NCBI GenBank assembly: GCA_024704765.1
Contig: JAKMXF010000346.1
Coordinates: 130,015 to 194,014 of the forward strand
From: Oopsacas minuta
Taxonomy: Eukaryota > Porifera > Hexactinellida > Lyssacinosida > Leucopsacidae
DNA: 64,000 nucleotides
Direction: 5' to 3'
Shown: positions 1 to 10,871 of the stretch, in pieces
Layout: each line of letters opens with the position of its first letter
Numbering within the stretch: the stretch's first letter is position 1
The notes under the pieces: generated by a model
Databases searched by the model: none
Seen by the model: the letters and a program-made list of their open reading frames with translations, nothing else
What the model was told of the DNA's origin: nothing
Position numbers and translations under genes: made by a program

Positions 1-119
1 TTGACTATCATCATCCCTTTGGTGTCAACTCTAGCTTTGCAGACCCATCTTTACTCATGCAACCAATGCGTCACATCTCCAACTCTCCTCTGCACTCCAA
101 ATAATTATCCATCCTCCGA

Positions 120-599
120 CAGCTTGTCTCTTCTTCTTTGCGACTTGATCAGCCTAAAGTTCGGCTGATCAAGAGGTTCCGCCATTAGTAAAGTTATAAA
201 ATTTCAAATACAAAATGTGTCGATTGGTAATGAGAAAACGAATCTGAGTTTGAACTAGATCATTTTCTATTTATGTCCGAGGATTGCAAATATCACAGGT
301 GATCACATCCTGTTTACTACATTCCTCTTTACCAAATACAGCCCTAAGAGTATTTACTTCGTGTGTGCTTACTTAATACTTACTTTAGCAATCTTGGGAA
401 TTCATATCATTAAATGGATTCATGGAATCATGTCATCTAAATTAGAATTATCTATCAAATTAAGACTTCCCGTGTGCAGATATAATTATTAGAAAATTGA
501 TTATTTATGTGTACTTATATTGAATTAATGAACTAATATCATATCAAATTGACCAATCAAATTAGGTGCGAATTGTCCGGTGCGAATTGTCGGTATCCG
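120..599. repeat. Partial MULE-like non-autonomous element (right end)
   Basis: This stretch matches the right-hand part of the element at 30216-32324. Both contain a short stem (here TGATCAGCC pairing with GGCTGATCA near 150-170), then a shared CCATTAG block, then the conserved TTGACCAATCAAAT near 549. Both finish in tandem GAAATGTC/GAATTGTC-type units and a terminal TGTCGGTATCCG. The left end is absent or lies outside the window. No coding potential is seen. Confidence 0.6.
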
Positions 600-1955
600 C
601 TACCACTCACACTCCCAACTTATAATTTGAATTCCTCTAGCTTAGCGAGTTGCTAATACATTTAATGAAATTTAATTTTCATAAACGTCCATATCACTAA
701 AGTATGCATATATAATTTGAGAATCGAATTCTGACTTTTAGGTGGGTAAATTCAAGGGAGCCGTTACATTAAAAACTTTAACCAAAAAGTGACTAAAAGT
801 AAAGGTTTTTAAAATCAAAATATATTGCTTGAAATGTTCAACTCTCTTCTTAACAATGGCACAAATTTAGTTTAAATCTGTTGAGTATAAGTGAGTCAAA
901 TTAGTAACTGTAGTGACCCTAGTTAACTTATTCGTTGAATTTTTCACAATAGAATATTTCAAAACGTAAAGAATATTTTTGAAAGAAATTTTAACTACAT
1001 AATCCACCAGCCCCCACTAGTGTGTAGAAGAAAATTGTATCAAAATAATATTGAGAAGCCGATCAAATAACATATTATAGTTGACACGAATGGAAAAATT
1101 TCAAAACCTCAATGCAAAGTCATCACATTTTACAATTCTGATGACATTTTCGTAATCCATCAACTCTATATTTTGAAAAATGACAAGTATTTTTCTCTAT
1201 CTATATGATATGTCGGTCAAATTCACGATTGAAGTATACACGATTTTTTCATTTGATTTCCTGCTAACTTCTTTTTCGTCAAAAAATGTAACCCTTGGGG
1301 TCTTTTAGTGCGAATTTGGGAAAAAAAGATGAGGAACTCCTGGATAAAGTTGAGTTATAGTCATTCTAAATAGTTGTGTAATTGAAGAACAATGTGATAG
1401 TATGTTAGTTAGCTTGTAACTGCATACTCTCCTATTCAATTTTCTTTTACTTTAATTCATGTTTTGCATTCTGGGGAGCTGGATCCTCATTGACAGATGA
1501 GGCCCTGGCCCCCCAAATTTGGGTAGTTCTACATCCATGTCTATACGAACTATTCCTTTGGGTATTAGAGAATCCGAATCCATGCGAAATATACATATCT
1601 TTGATAATTTGAATCCAAATCCATCAAAAATTTATGGATTTTACATCATGACACCTTCATTCAACATCTATAATCTATGCGACGCTCCCTCCCCTATGCT
1701 TCCTAGTGTTAAGAAATTCTAAAGATTTCGACATTTGGAAAATATACAGCCTTTCCTATATTTTTACAATTTTTAATATCAAATTTCGCCAGACTACTAT
1801 TGTAGGAGCTGCAAAATTGTTCAAATATTTAAATTGATATACTTTACACAATTACATATATATTGCCACTTTATTTAATTCACTTGATATACTTTGCTTT
1901 TTGAGACAAATTATTTCCATTATTTTCTCCCATTTATTGCTAGCTACTGTCTTTT
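600..1955. other. Upstream region of the PNUTS gene, no gene seen
   Basis: AT-rich sequence without a convincing exon. The short open frame near 1519-1722 lacks any recognisable domain. The core promoter of the downstream gene presumably lies here, but no TATA box or initiator could be assigned with confidence. Confidence 0.5.
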
Positions 1956-3977
1956 ATGATGGATCATACTAATTTCTCATCAAGATCTATGATTTTAGAT
2001 AATATTTATTCAGATAGTCCGAAGGAACTCTTATGTTTGCTTGATCCTATTCTTGGCAGTACAGGGTGCTTACGTAGTGCCAATGATGTAAACCTACTTG
2101 TTAAATATATGGAAAAAAGTTCTTTCATGGTTTCTCAATGTATTGTTATTAGTATTTTACGAAATACACGCGCCCCTAGCACTTTGGAAAGGTTTGTCGA
2201 GTCAAAAGGATGGGCAATCCTTAGTAATTGGCTTAAAGCTGCTAGAGATAGAAATGAAATCAATTATCTTATTGAATTAATACATGTACTAATGAAATTT
2301 CCTCAGACAATAGAGAGTTTAAAACAAGGGAACATTGGGAAGATTATTAAGCAATTAAGTAAAAGTGACAATTATGAACTTCAGAAAATTTCTAGGAATG
2401 TACTTATAAAATGGAAAGAATTTTTAAAGGATAACCAAACAAAAGGTATGATAAATATAGGTGGAGAGAAATATGTTGGCAGTTTTGAAAGCGCTGCTAC
2501 TGACCCGATTTCCTACACAAATCTTAAGACAATACAATCTGTACCAAACTCTTTTAAAAAGTTTACTCATTCATTAACTGAATTCAAACCCGCTAAGTCT
2601 ATCCAACGTGATGCAACACTAAAGAAAGTTAGAAATAATTCAGATTTAACCATGAATGCAGCACCTGTTGGTAAAATTCCTAAGTTATCTCAACCAAAGT
2701 ATATTGCTCCTAATCCAGATACTACATTGAATTCACCAGTCAGTTCTACACATTGTAGCAAGTTTTATTCATCAAAGCATGATAATGAGAAACTATTCCC
2801 GAGTTCATCCCAAAATTCAAATTCCAGAAAACACTCATTTTCTTCGAATAAAAGTTCTTCTGTTGATAGTAAAAAATTCTCTGAGGCAATTTTTGGATCT
2901 ACTAACCGTCGATCTTCTCTTAAAAGATTTTCTAACTCGCTCATTCCGCAAAGGTCTTATCCTGAACGAATAAATGATATTCTTGAACATACTTATTCTG
3001 GACATGAAATCGAAATTCCAAACAGCACCAATGTCCAAAGTAGCATATTTAATGATGAATTTGATGAACATTCTGGTGAAACACTTAGCTCTTCAAATCC
3101 ATTATTGCGGAAGCATGTAACCTGGGCCCCTGATGAATCGCTCACTCAAGTTCGTTATATTGAATTCGATGAAGCCGAATTCACTACAATTCAGATTCAT
3201 GGTACCTTTCATGATGCGATTTTGCAAGAAAAACGTGCTGAGAGATATGCTCTTGCTCACATTTTTGCCAATGATAGGATGTTAGCATTGGTTCAATGGA
3301 CTACTCCCAATTTAATTGATTTTTTGGAACCTCTTGTTGATTCAGGTTCTAAGAGCGAAGAGTCATTTACTCAAGCTACCCGTGAGAGATCAGTTCTTGC
3401 CTTACTATTTCTAACCAAAGATGCCGCTCCTGATGATCCTGCAGAACCTGACATTGAAGAAATTCTATGCTTTAAAGAGCCAAGGATTATACCTCAATAT
3501 GAACCAGGTAAGGAACCCATCCTTGATACTAACTCATCGACTGCTTCACCTGGGAAATCAAAATTTGCCACACCAATTATGCTCAACCCTTCAGATATAT
3601 CTACTCCTATATTTAATCAAATTCCGCCATCAATGCACAATATGCCTTTACTTCCCATTCCAGCTCATTTTAATTTCTTTCACTCAAACATGCCTACCCT
3701 AAACCAAATATCATGTGAAACAACAGATCAACGTCCTGTCTCCAATCAATCCAACATACCAATGCTTCATTCCACTGATTCTCACTTCGTTTCATCCACT
3801 AACTATGGAACAAATAAATTATATCCTTCTGTTTGTCGCGGAAACAGATACTCTTCATATCATAAGACAGGATTCAAAAACTTTAAACCCCGTGGAAGAG
3901 GTAAAACTAATCAATTATGTCAACATTATTTCAAAGGTTATTGTAAAAAAGGTGAAGCATGTGATTATCTCCACTGA
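1956..3977 (+). CDS. PPP1R10: PNUTS / PPP1R10-like protein phosphatase 1 regulatory subunit
   Basis: A 673-residue protein in one uninterrupted exon. Residues about 20-150 form a TFIIS N-terminal (LW) helical domain that follows vertebrate PNUTS closely, including PKELLCLLDPIL, a GWAILSNWL block and LKQGNIGKIIKQLSKS. A long Ser/Asn-rich, low-complexity middle follows. Residues 386-390 (KHVTW) are the PP1-docking motif, matching the KTVTW-type RVxF variant of PNUTS. It is followed by the conserved acidic YIEFDEAE segment. The C-terminus is a CCCH zinc finger at 655-673 with spacing C-x7-C-x5-C-x3-H; the protein stops exactly on the final His. Known role of the family: nuclear scaffold that directs PP1 to chromatin and RNA polymerase II. 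ATG 1956 is chosen because it precedes the LW domain. Human PNUTS is about 940 residues, so the linkers are shorter here. Absence of introns is odd beside a gene with introns over 10 kb; a retrocopy under selection is possible. Confidence 0.88.
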   Translation: MMDHTNFSSRSMILDNIYSDSPKELLCLLDPILGSTGCLRSANDVNLLVKYMEKSSFMVSQCIVISILRNTRAPSTLERFVESKGWAILSNWLKAARDRNEINYLIELIHVLMKFPQTIESLKQGNIGKIIKQLSKSDNYELQKISRNVLIKWKEFLKDNQTKGMINIGGEKYVGSFESAATDPISYTNLKTIQSVPNSFKKFTHSLTEFKPAKSIQRDATLKKVRNNSDLTMNAAPVGKIPKLSQPKYIAPNPDTTLNSPVSSTHCSKFYSSKHDNEKLFPSSSQNSNSRKHSFSSNKSSSVDSKKFSEAIFGSTNRRSSLKRFSNSLIPQRSYPERINDILEHTYSGHEIEIPNSTNVQSSIFNDEFDEHSGETLSSSNPLLRKHVTWAPDESLTQVRYIEFDEAEFTTIQIHGTFHDAILQEKRAERYALAHIFANDRMLALVQWTTPNLIDFLEPLVDSGSKSEESFTQATRERSVLALLFLTKDAAPDDPAEPDIEEILCFKEPRIIPQYEPGKEPILDTNSSTASPGKSKFATPIMLNPSDISTPIFNQIPPSMHNMPLLPIPAHFNFFHSNMPTLNQISCETTDQRPVSNQSNIPMLHSTDSHFVSSTNYGTNKLYPSVCRGNRYSSYHKTGFKNFKPRGRGKTNQLCQHYFKGYCKKGEACDYLH

Positions 3978-5392
3978 ACTTTAGAATAATTGACTATATT
4001 GTAATTTATCTTATAAGTATTTTCCAACCATATTCTTGCTTATGTTTAGATACAAATGTGTTGTAACTTTCAAAAATACACGGTGTTCCAGGTCTCTATT
4101 CTTGATTATGAAATTAGATAACCTTCTTCAACGTATTATTAATTCCATACTAGTTAGAATATACTTAACACAGGACTGATATTCATCATTCTCTTTGTAC
4201 GAAATCCTCAAAAGAAGGCGTGAGAACTTGTCAAAGTTGTCTAATCAGTTAATTTTGCCAGAATGAATATTGAAGGGTTTACCCGTGAATCAATTTTCAA
4301 CCATCTAACATAAGTATACAGGATTCTCCAAGGATTTTCTTATGGTGTGTAAGAATCTATGCTGTGGTCATATACCAATTTATTTTACCACTCTACCAAG
4401 TGAAATTGGACCACTATTGTAGGGATGCTACTATTTAACAGCACAGCTCCAAACTCTGTTCCGCCTGCCCTGTATACGTATATCTATTCTAAGAACTTTA
4501 GGGTCCTTTAAAGCACAATATTAAACTAATGATATAGAAAGCTGACAATTTGATATTCTAAATTGTAGTACATGGTACCATAGCACATAATTTGAGAAAA
4601 TATTATATTTATCAACTTTACATAATTATTTGTATTTTTAAGCAATAGAACGGAATTTTATGAATTTATTATCCATAGTCCATCCATACTACATTTATGG
4701 CTGGTGATATGAAGCTGCTACATAGTTTTGAGTTATTAATATTGGTACTTGATGCCTCGGGTTTTAAAAATTTGAAAATTTTGACTTATTTTACAATTTA
4801 TATCCATGATGGTCTAATAATGACAGAATTATTCTAGCATTTGCTCAAAGTGACGATGTCAGAATATTTCTCACATTGAGGAGTCCTGTAATTCAAGCTT
4901 CAACCATCTAACCTTTATGTTGGCTGTGCTGTAGCTAATATGGCTTACAATTACGTCTAGGTTTGTCATAGGAATGAATTTTTGTCCAAGACTTTAATTT
5001 GTCCTAGCCAGGCTGAAAATACCCCCTGTATAATGGGCTTAATTTTTTCTGAAAAATGAAAATAATCTGGGTTATAATCAATTTTCAAAATTTGATAAAT
5101 ATTCATTTGAGAAATTATAATCAATAAATATTCAATTAAATTTCATTAACAATTTAGTAGAGTTGATAAAGACACTCATCCTTATCAAATCTACTTTAGA
5201 TACTTCGTTTTTTTAATGCCGATCTTTTAGAGCTATTGCACCCGCCTCCATGACAGAAGTATACGAAGATGTGTAGTAATCATTTATCTGCTCATAATAG
5301 GTCCATTCTTTAGATTATTGCAATGTGTATGGTTAGCCCTATGGATCGAAGGTAAGTTAAGTAGTAGTTCTTCAGTAGTCGAACCGTGGCCC
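3978..5392. other. 3' flank of PNUTS, no gene seen
   Basis: AT-rich, no exon or transposase fragment recognised. No canonical AATAAA was found close behind the stop codon, so the polyadenylation site is not assigned. Confidence 0.45.
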
Positions 5393-5709
5393 CAGTGACG
5401 GACACTAGGGGGTGCTCAAGCGCTCCCAATATATTCAACGAAATTGTGTATTCCTTAGAGAAGGTGATAGATACCACAAAATAAATACTGGTACAAACTA
5501 TAAATAAAAACGTATGTATTGGGATCAACCAATCAAGTTATAAAATTCCTATATGAAGTTCCTAATAGTTATCTAATAAATAAAATATTTTGTTCCCATA
5601 GAAATTCCATGTTAATACTACGGATTATCGGCTTTTTGAAATGTATCCATCGATCCATAACAGTATCTAATGACAGAACTCACTATATCCCGATTCATTG
5701 CTAGAAACA

Positions 5710-5910
5710 TTAGATCATTTGCTCTGGCATAATGAAGGCAGTTTCGAGCCCAAGACAAATCCTATTCATTGTGCTGAAACTCTGTTCTACAGTAGCAATA
5801 CTTACTAGTGAAGTTTTAGAAATGGAAATTAACAAGTTTAGATTTTTATAGAGTTCTTGGTCAAGGGAGTGGCCCAGATTTAATAATAATAGGCGCTCTT
5901 TATAGTTCAC
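5710..5910 (-). pseudogene. hAT transposase C-terminal dimerisation fragment
   Basis: The translation contains SIATVEQSFSTMNRI, the signature block of the hAT C-terminal dimerisation domain (usually VxRxFSxxxxI; here the ZMYM1-like form TVExSFSxxxRI). It is preceded by a helical Leu-rich stretch as expected. The fragment is only about 66 residues and has no catalytic part, because the region upstream on this strand is replaced by the pogo insertion. Confidence 0.65.
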
Positions 5911-6001
5911 TTTTCAGGAAATCGAGGTTAAACCCAAAGCAGCTGTCGTATCGTGAAACCAGGGGTAATAACATGTTTAAATCCAAATGACACGATTAAT
6001 A

Positions 6002-8184
6002 CAGTAGAACTCGGTTAAGACGTACTTGTCTCCAATAACCGAAATTTTCTCCTACCTAATCCATTATAAATGATTAGGTTAAGACGTACCCGGTTAAGAC
6101 GTACAATCGGATAAGACGTACTAAATTATTCTTCCCAAAAGGACAAAATTTATTGAATCGTACTCGTTTAATTCGTACTCGGTTAATACGTACTTGGATA
6201 ATTCGTACTCGGTTAATACGTACTTGTTTAATTCATACTCGATGAACAAAAATACAATTCGTATGTTCTTACACGTACCTTAGTTATTTATAAAAGGCAT
6301 CCTCATTTAGGGATAGGCTTAACCAAATGTCAAATGAAATTTGCAAGATAATACTGACAATTTAGAATATTATTTTCAGTACATATAGATTGCATTAATC
6401 ATGGCTACGAATTCAAAGAAATCTCTCACAATTCGACAAAGGATAGACCTTATTACTAGGATAGAGAATGGTGAACCGCTAACAAGCGTCTGCAAAAGTC
6501 TAAATATCTCAAAGTCGACGGTGAATTCAATATGGAAAAATAGGGAAACTCTCAAACTAACTATGACTCGTCTGAAATCAGTGTTGACTGTAAGCGGATC
6601 CGATCATCGAATTTCACTCAAGTGGATACAGCTTTACTAGAATGGTTTAAGCAGGCAAGAAATTGTAATATTCCTATAACCGGGAAAATACTGATGGAAA
6701 AGTCCCAGTTCTTTGCTACTGCCATGTATGTTTCAACTTTTAAAGCCACTACAGGTTTCATCGATAGGTGGAAGAAAAGACATTCTATAGGGATGAAATA
6801 AATTTCTGGTGAAGAGAAATCAGTTTCAGAGGAGAGCATTTGTCCTTGGTTGGATATCACTCTGCCAGAATTGCTCTTGAAATATACACCAGAAAATATC
6901 TACAACGTAGATGAAACTGCGCTATTTTACAAGTTACGGCCAGAGAGGACGTTGACTTCAAAAGGAGAAATGTGTAGTGGTAGTAAGAAACAGAAGGACC
7001 GTCTTACAGTGCTTGTTGGGGCCAGTATGGCTGGTGAAATGCTTCCACTTCTAGTCATTGGAAAATCCAAGTCACCAAGGTGTTTTTCGGGTATTAGATC
7101 GTTACCTTTAGGCTATTTTTCTAATGCGAAAGCTTGGATGGCGGGAAATTTCTTCCAGCAATGGCTCGAAAAGTGGAATAGAAAAATTGTATACACGAAA
7201 CGTTCTGTCCTACTCATAATAGACAATTGTCCCGCACACCTCGTAATCTTGAGCTTCTAACATTTCTATCAAATTTCTGCCACCAAACACCACTACAAAT
7301 TACAGCCTTGTGATCATGGCATTATACAATCCCTGAAAGTTCATTATCGACACCAATTAGTAAAGAGGCTACTTTCATCAATGGATGCTAAGGAAGAACT
7401 GAAAATAACAGTTCTTGATGCTATGCAGTGGCTGAAGGTTTCATGGGACAAAGTAACAGCCACGACTATTCAAAATTGCTTTCATCATTGTAGCTTTAGT
7501 CTTGGATCAAATACTGCAGAAATATCAATTGTCTCAGAAGAAGGGCCTGAAAGTATTACATATGAGGAATTGAAGAGCCGTGAAATTAATGTTGAAGGTT
7601 CATTTGAAGAATATGCTATTATTGACAATGACGTCTCTATTTGTGGCATTCTTACAGATAATGAAATTACAGCAATGGTTCAGGGTGACGTTACTGAAGA
7701 ACCATGTGTAATAGAATATGATGAGGATGATAATACTATTGTGTGCCCAAGCGTGTCAGAATATCATGATGCTCTGAAGATTGTTAAGCGCTACGTGACC
7801 TGTAATTCCAAAAGCTATCTTCTCAATGCTATTAACGAGATGGAAGAACTAATCTATACTTGTAGTGTGAAGCAAAGTTCACTTTCCGATTTTTACACTA
7901 GCCAATAAGCTATGTGCTAGTGCGAATCATTTTCTCATATTACTCTAGGAAATATTCAACCTATCTTTGATAATTCGTATTTATTACTCAAAAAGAAATA
8001 TTTATTGATTGTAGGACATAGTTTACACTTTATACACGGAGACGTTTTTGCTGTATTCTGATAAGTAATACGTATAACAATTTCTACACACCTCGGATAA
8101 GATGTACCTCGGATAAGACGTACCTCGGTTAGTACGTACTTTTTATTGTTTCCCAAGCTAGTACGTCTTAACCGAGTTCTACTG
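6002..8184 (+). mobile_element. pogo/Tigger-like DNA transposon
   Basis: Terminal inverted repeats begin CAGTAGAACTCGGTTAAGAC at the left and the same sequence reversed at the right, with TA duplications at 6000-6001 and 8185-8186. Inside each end are many direct copies of a motif close to CTCGGATAAGACGTAC: about a dozen between 6009 and 6250, and three between 8090 and 8145. The element is 2183 bp and lies inside the older hAT remnant. Confidence 0.9.
6401..7908 (+). pseudogene. pogo/Tigger (CENP-B type) transposase, broken
   Basis: Domain order is intact though the frame is not. First comes a CENP-B-like helix-turn-helix from ATG 6401 (IRQRIDLITRIENGEPLTSVC). A second DNA-binding domain lies about 6615-6830 (ALLEWFKQARNCNIPITGK), then a DDE_1 catalytic domain from about 6880. 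Catalytic positions are visible as NVDETALF, IIDNCPAH and LQPCDHGII, the usual pogo-group D, D, D set with about 30 residues between the last two. Lesions: frame change near 6590, in-frame TAA at 6799, frame change near 7250. The tail is acidic, as in Tigger proteins, and stops at 7906-7908. The product would bind the end repeats and move the element; this copy cannot encode it. Confidence 0.88.
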
Positions 8185-8439
8185 TATTACAATATCACAC
8201 CAGGATAAATAGGTCAGAGCGCCCCCAATAATTAGCAAAGTGTCCGCCACTGCGTTGACCCCTTTTCTCTGTCATAAGACAGGTATAGTTGTAGTGCAGA
8301 ACCTTTTGGAGTCTCTGTGGGAAAATATCTCTGAAACTTTTCAGGGTTGCGTAAAAAGGAATCGACTTAAACTCTGTTTTTACAATTCGCTAAGATCCTC
8401 CTTCACCAACTCAAAAATTCAAGAATTTTCGGGTTACTA

Positions 8440-8750
8440 ACTTATCAGGAAGCTTCAACTGCACGTAATTTTTATGAATAAACAACTGCGTATTCGTTCC
8501 AACGCAATGGAAACTTCTGGAATTGCCTTCAGGGAATCTTGGATTACTAAATTGAGTTGATGGCCAAAGCAGTATAGGTAAAACCCTTTTTGTTTTTCAT
8601 TCGAAAGCTTTGCTTTCAGGCCGTTTACTCTGCCAGGCAGTTTTGATGTACCGTCATACCCTTGCCTCCCTTATGCCAGAGAAGGGAAGCCCATAACACA
8701 GTGCTAATGTTTTTACAAGTTGGAACATGGTCTCGGCGTCAATTATAGAT
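8440..8750 (-). pseudogene. hAT transposase (ZMYM1-like) internal fragment
   Basis: Two frames on the minus strand join to give a typical hAT catalytic-core segment: AETMFQLVKTLALCYGLPFS, then after a frame change QGYDGTSKLPGRVNGLKAKL, then YCFGHQLNLVIQDSLKAI. The QGYDGxSxMxGxxNG and CxxHxLNLxxxD blocks are hallmarks of ZMYM1-like hAT transposases. Probably the same family as the C-terminal piece at 5710-5910. It ends about 80 bases before the next hAT element begins. Confidence 0.72.
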
Positions 8751-8830
8751 GTCTGATGATTTCCAAGCTAACCTCCGAGCTTTCAGATTTTTGTTGCAAA
8801 CACGGACCCATATCACCACTTGTTCTATTC

Positions 8831-10871
8831 TAGGGTGCGACCCGTGCGGGCTTTATTGTAAATCACGGGCTGCGGGCACAAAACGGGCTGAAAAGAGTCA
8901 AAAGAACAATTTTACAGATGATGAATATACTTTAATTATAGAATTAGGTCATGAGATTATTACTATTTTAGTATATGTAAGTATCACAAGTATTATAAAT
9001 GTTATTTTCGTTTAATCTAATAATCCTCATAGAGAGGTAGAATCATGTCAGTGTTATCTGTAGTCTCAGCTTCAATGTATTGTCTGCTGATTCTTATCAG
9101 TAAGCAATTAGTTACTATATCATTTCCCAAGGATACACGGAGAGGAGAGTGAATATGCTTGTGTCGAGAAACAGTCGTTCAACCGAAGCCTCACTAACTG
9201 CGATTTTGTTGAGTATTTGTTCTTCAAACACTTTCAGTTTGGGGTAATGTTGGATTGTATCACCTTCCAACCAAGCACCAAACTCCCTGGCATCATATAG
9301 CATATCAAAATCTGAATGAACTTTCATTAACTGAAGCCATTTTCCAGTCATTTCGAAGTCAATATCTCCAGTCTTTCCATTTAACCAGTTTATAAGATGA
9401 ATAACAATATTTTCAAGCATCCACCTCCTCTTCTCAATCACTGTACATACTTCATCGAATCCTGTCTCTTGTAGTGTCTCCAAAAGTTCCTCAAACTTGC
9501 ACATCATTGTAGGCCATGTAGTCGTATCTTCTTGAGCAATATTAAGAACATCAAGAATCGGTCGAGTTCTCTGCAGACAAGCACTCAATTTTCCCTTTTC
9601 TCTCTCATCATCAAGTTTCACAATGAGTTGCTCCATCCGAACAATTCTTGAATTCCATCTAGTATCAACATAACGAGGGACAGTACCGTTGGCTACATGT
9701 TTATTCAATATGTCAAGTGCTTTCTGACACACTGGAACTGCTGTGAAGATATTACGTAAGCAAAGGTTCATAACATGTGCTGTACACCGCAATACCAACA
9801 AACCACCACATTCATTCGACAATTTCTGCAGGCCAAGTTGAATTGACCGAGCATTGTCAGCGAGTAATGCAATAACCTTGGAATTCCACCCTTCGACAAT
9901 GTTTACTGCTACTCGACCAGCTTCCAGAAATGCATTAGAAGAGTTGTCTTTCACTATTTGGCTAGTTATATAGATTGGTTTTGAACTTGAGTTAGCAAAT
10001 CCCAAAAAAGATACAAACTTGTCACCTACCAATAACATTATAATTTATACATATACATATACGTATTATACAATATATTTAGAGTAAACATATTAAGCAT
10101 ACCTGTCAGGGAGTTTTTCCACCCATCACAGACGATTGTCATAAATGTACCCTGAAATTCGGCTTTCATCTCCTGCCTGACTTCATCAGTAATTAATCTT
10201 ATTTCTCCTCTCAAATCCATTCGGTTTGAACAACTTTCAATCCGCAGCAGGCTCCTTGTAAATTCGCTTTCAAAATAACTCAAAGGTAAAACATGATCTC
10301 CGCAAGATATTAACATCGCCAAGCGTCTTCTTTCTGGCATTGCTGATAGACCTGTCTTCTTCTTGAAACATCTAAGAATACTAGACTGAGTACCATCTCT
10401 GCATTCTAACCTCCTCTTCATCTTATTATACTCCTCCGGATGTTTGTTAGTGATGTGGCGTGACATATGCGAGGTACCAGTCTTTTGACTGTTGTATGTG
10501 AATGCACTGGAACATAATGAGCATTTAGCGGTATTTGTTAATTTTTCAATAACAAATAAATCTAGAAGTCTAGATGCACTAAACCTACTATCTTCCACCA
10601 TTAATAGAAAGAAAAAGGAAATAACAACGAAACAATCAAAGTGTTGCATATATATAAAGTTTCATATATATACTATTTCGCACACGATTTCCCGCATCTT
10701 ATAACGCGGAATTTATATGAATTCTCAATTCTTTGAGAATACATTCACGAATTCAGCCAACAGTGCCATAAAATAAACAAATTTCCTAAATCACGGGCTG
10801 GTGGAATAAATAAGCGGGCCGCGGGCTTTGATAGCGGGCCACGGACCACGGGCTTTACGGGTCGCACCCTA
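8831..10871 (-). mobile_element. Nearly intact hAT transposon
   Basis: Terminal inverted repeats are TAGGGTGCGACCCGT at 8831 and its reverse complement ending at 10871. Subterminal regions on both sides are packed with CGGGCT/CGGGCC copies (about ten in total), probably transposase-binding sites. No clear 8-bp target duplication is left. The element is 2041 bp and carries one transposase gene on the minus strand. Confidence 0.88.
9017..10649 (-). pseudogene. hAT transposase with one intron and one frameshift
   Basis: Exon 1 (10649-10103) encodes a BED-type zinc finger (CSLCSSAF followed by HMSRHITNKH) and the start of the catalytic domain (VCDGWKNSLTG). A 77-nt intron (10102-10026) begins GTATGC and ends TTGGTAG. 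Removing it joins LTG to DKFVSFLGF in frame, as expected for hAT. Exon 2 carries LLADNARSIQLGL, LRCTAHVMNLCL and the C-terminal dimerisation block ASVERLF. At about 9170 one T is missing from a T run, shifting the frame. The other frame continues the conserved domain (SPLRVSLGNDIV) to a stop at 9017-9019. The first ATG (10649) is used; a Met 17 codons on is an alternative. A single frameshift separates this copy from a full-length protein, so the element is young or the lesion recent. Confidence 0.85.

Larger units (their letters stand above)
5393..8252 (-). mobile_element. hAT element remnant containing a pogo insertion
   Basis: The left end starts CAGTGACGGACAC followed by a GGGGGTGCTC block. 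The right end, read in reverse, starts CAGTGGCGGACAC followed after 12 bases by GGGGGCGCTC. The 8 bases outside the ends are CGTGGCCC (5385-5392) and CGTTGACC (8253-8260), matching at 6 of 8, consistent with an aged hAT target duplication. The interior is mostly the later pogo element (6002-8184). Only a C-terminal transposase piece survives. A further piece of the same hAT type lies just outside at 8440-8750, so the right boundary may be more complex than a single element. Confidence 0.6.

Noticed and set aside
1519-1722. Open frame of 67 codons upstream of PNUTS
   Set aside because: No ATG at its start, no domain, and ordinary AT-rich composition; not supported as an exon.
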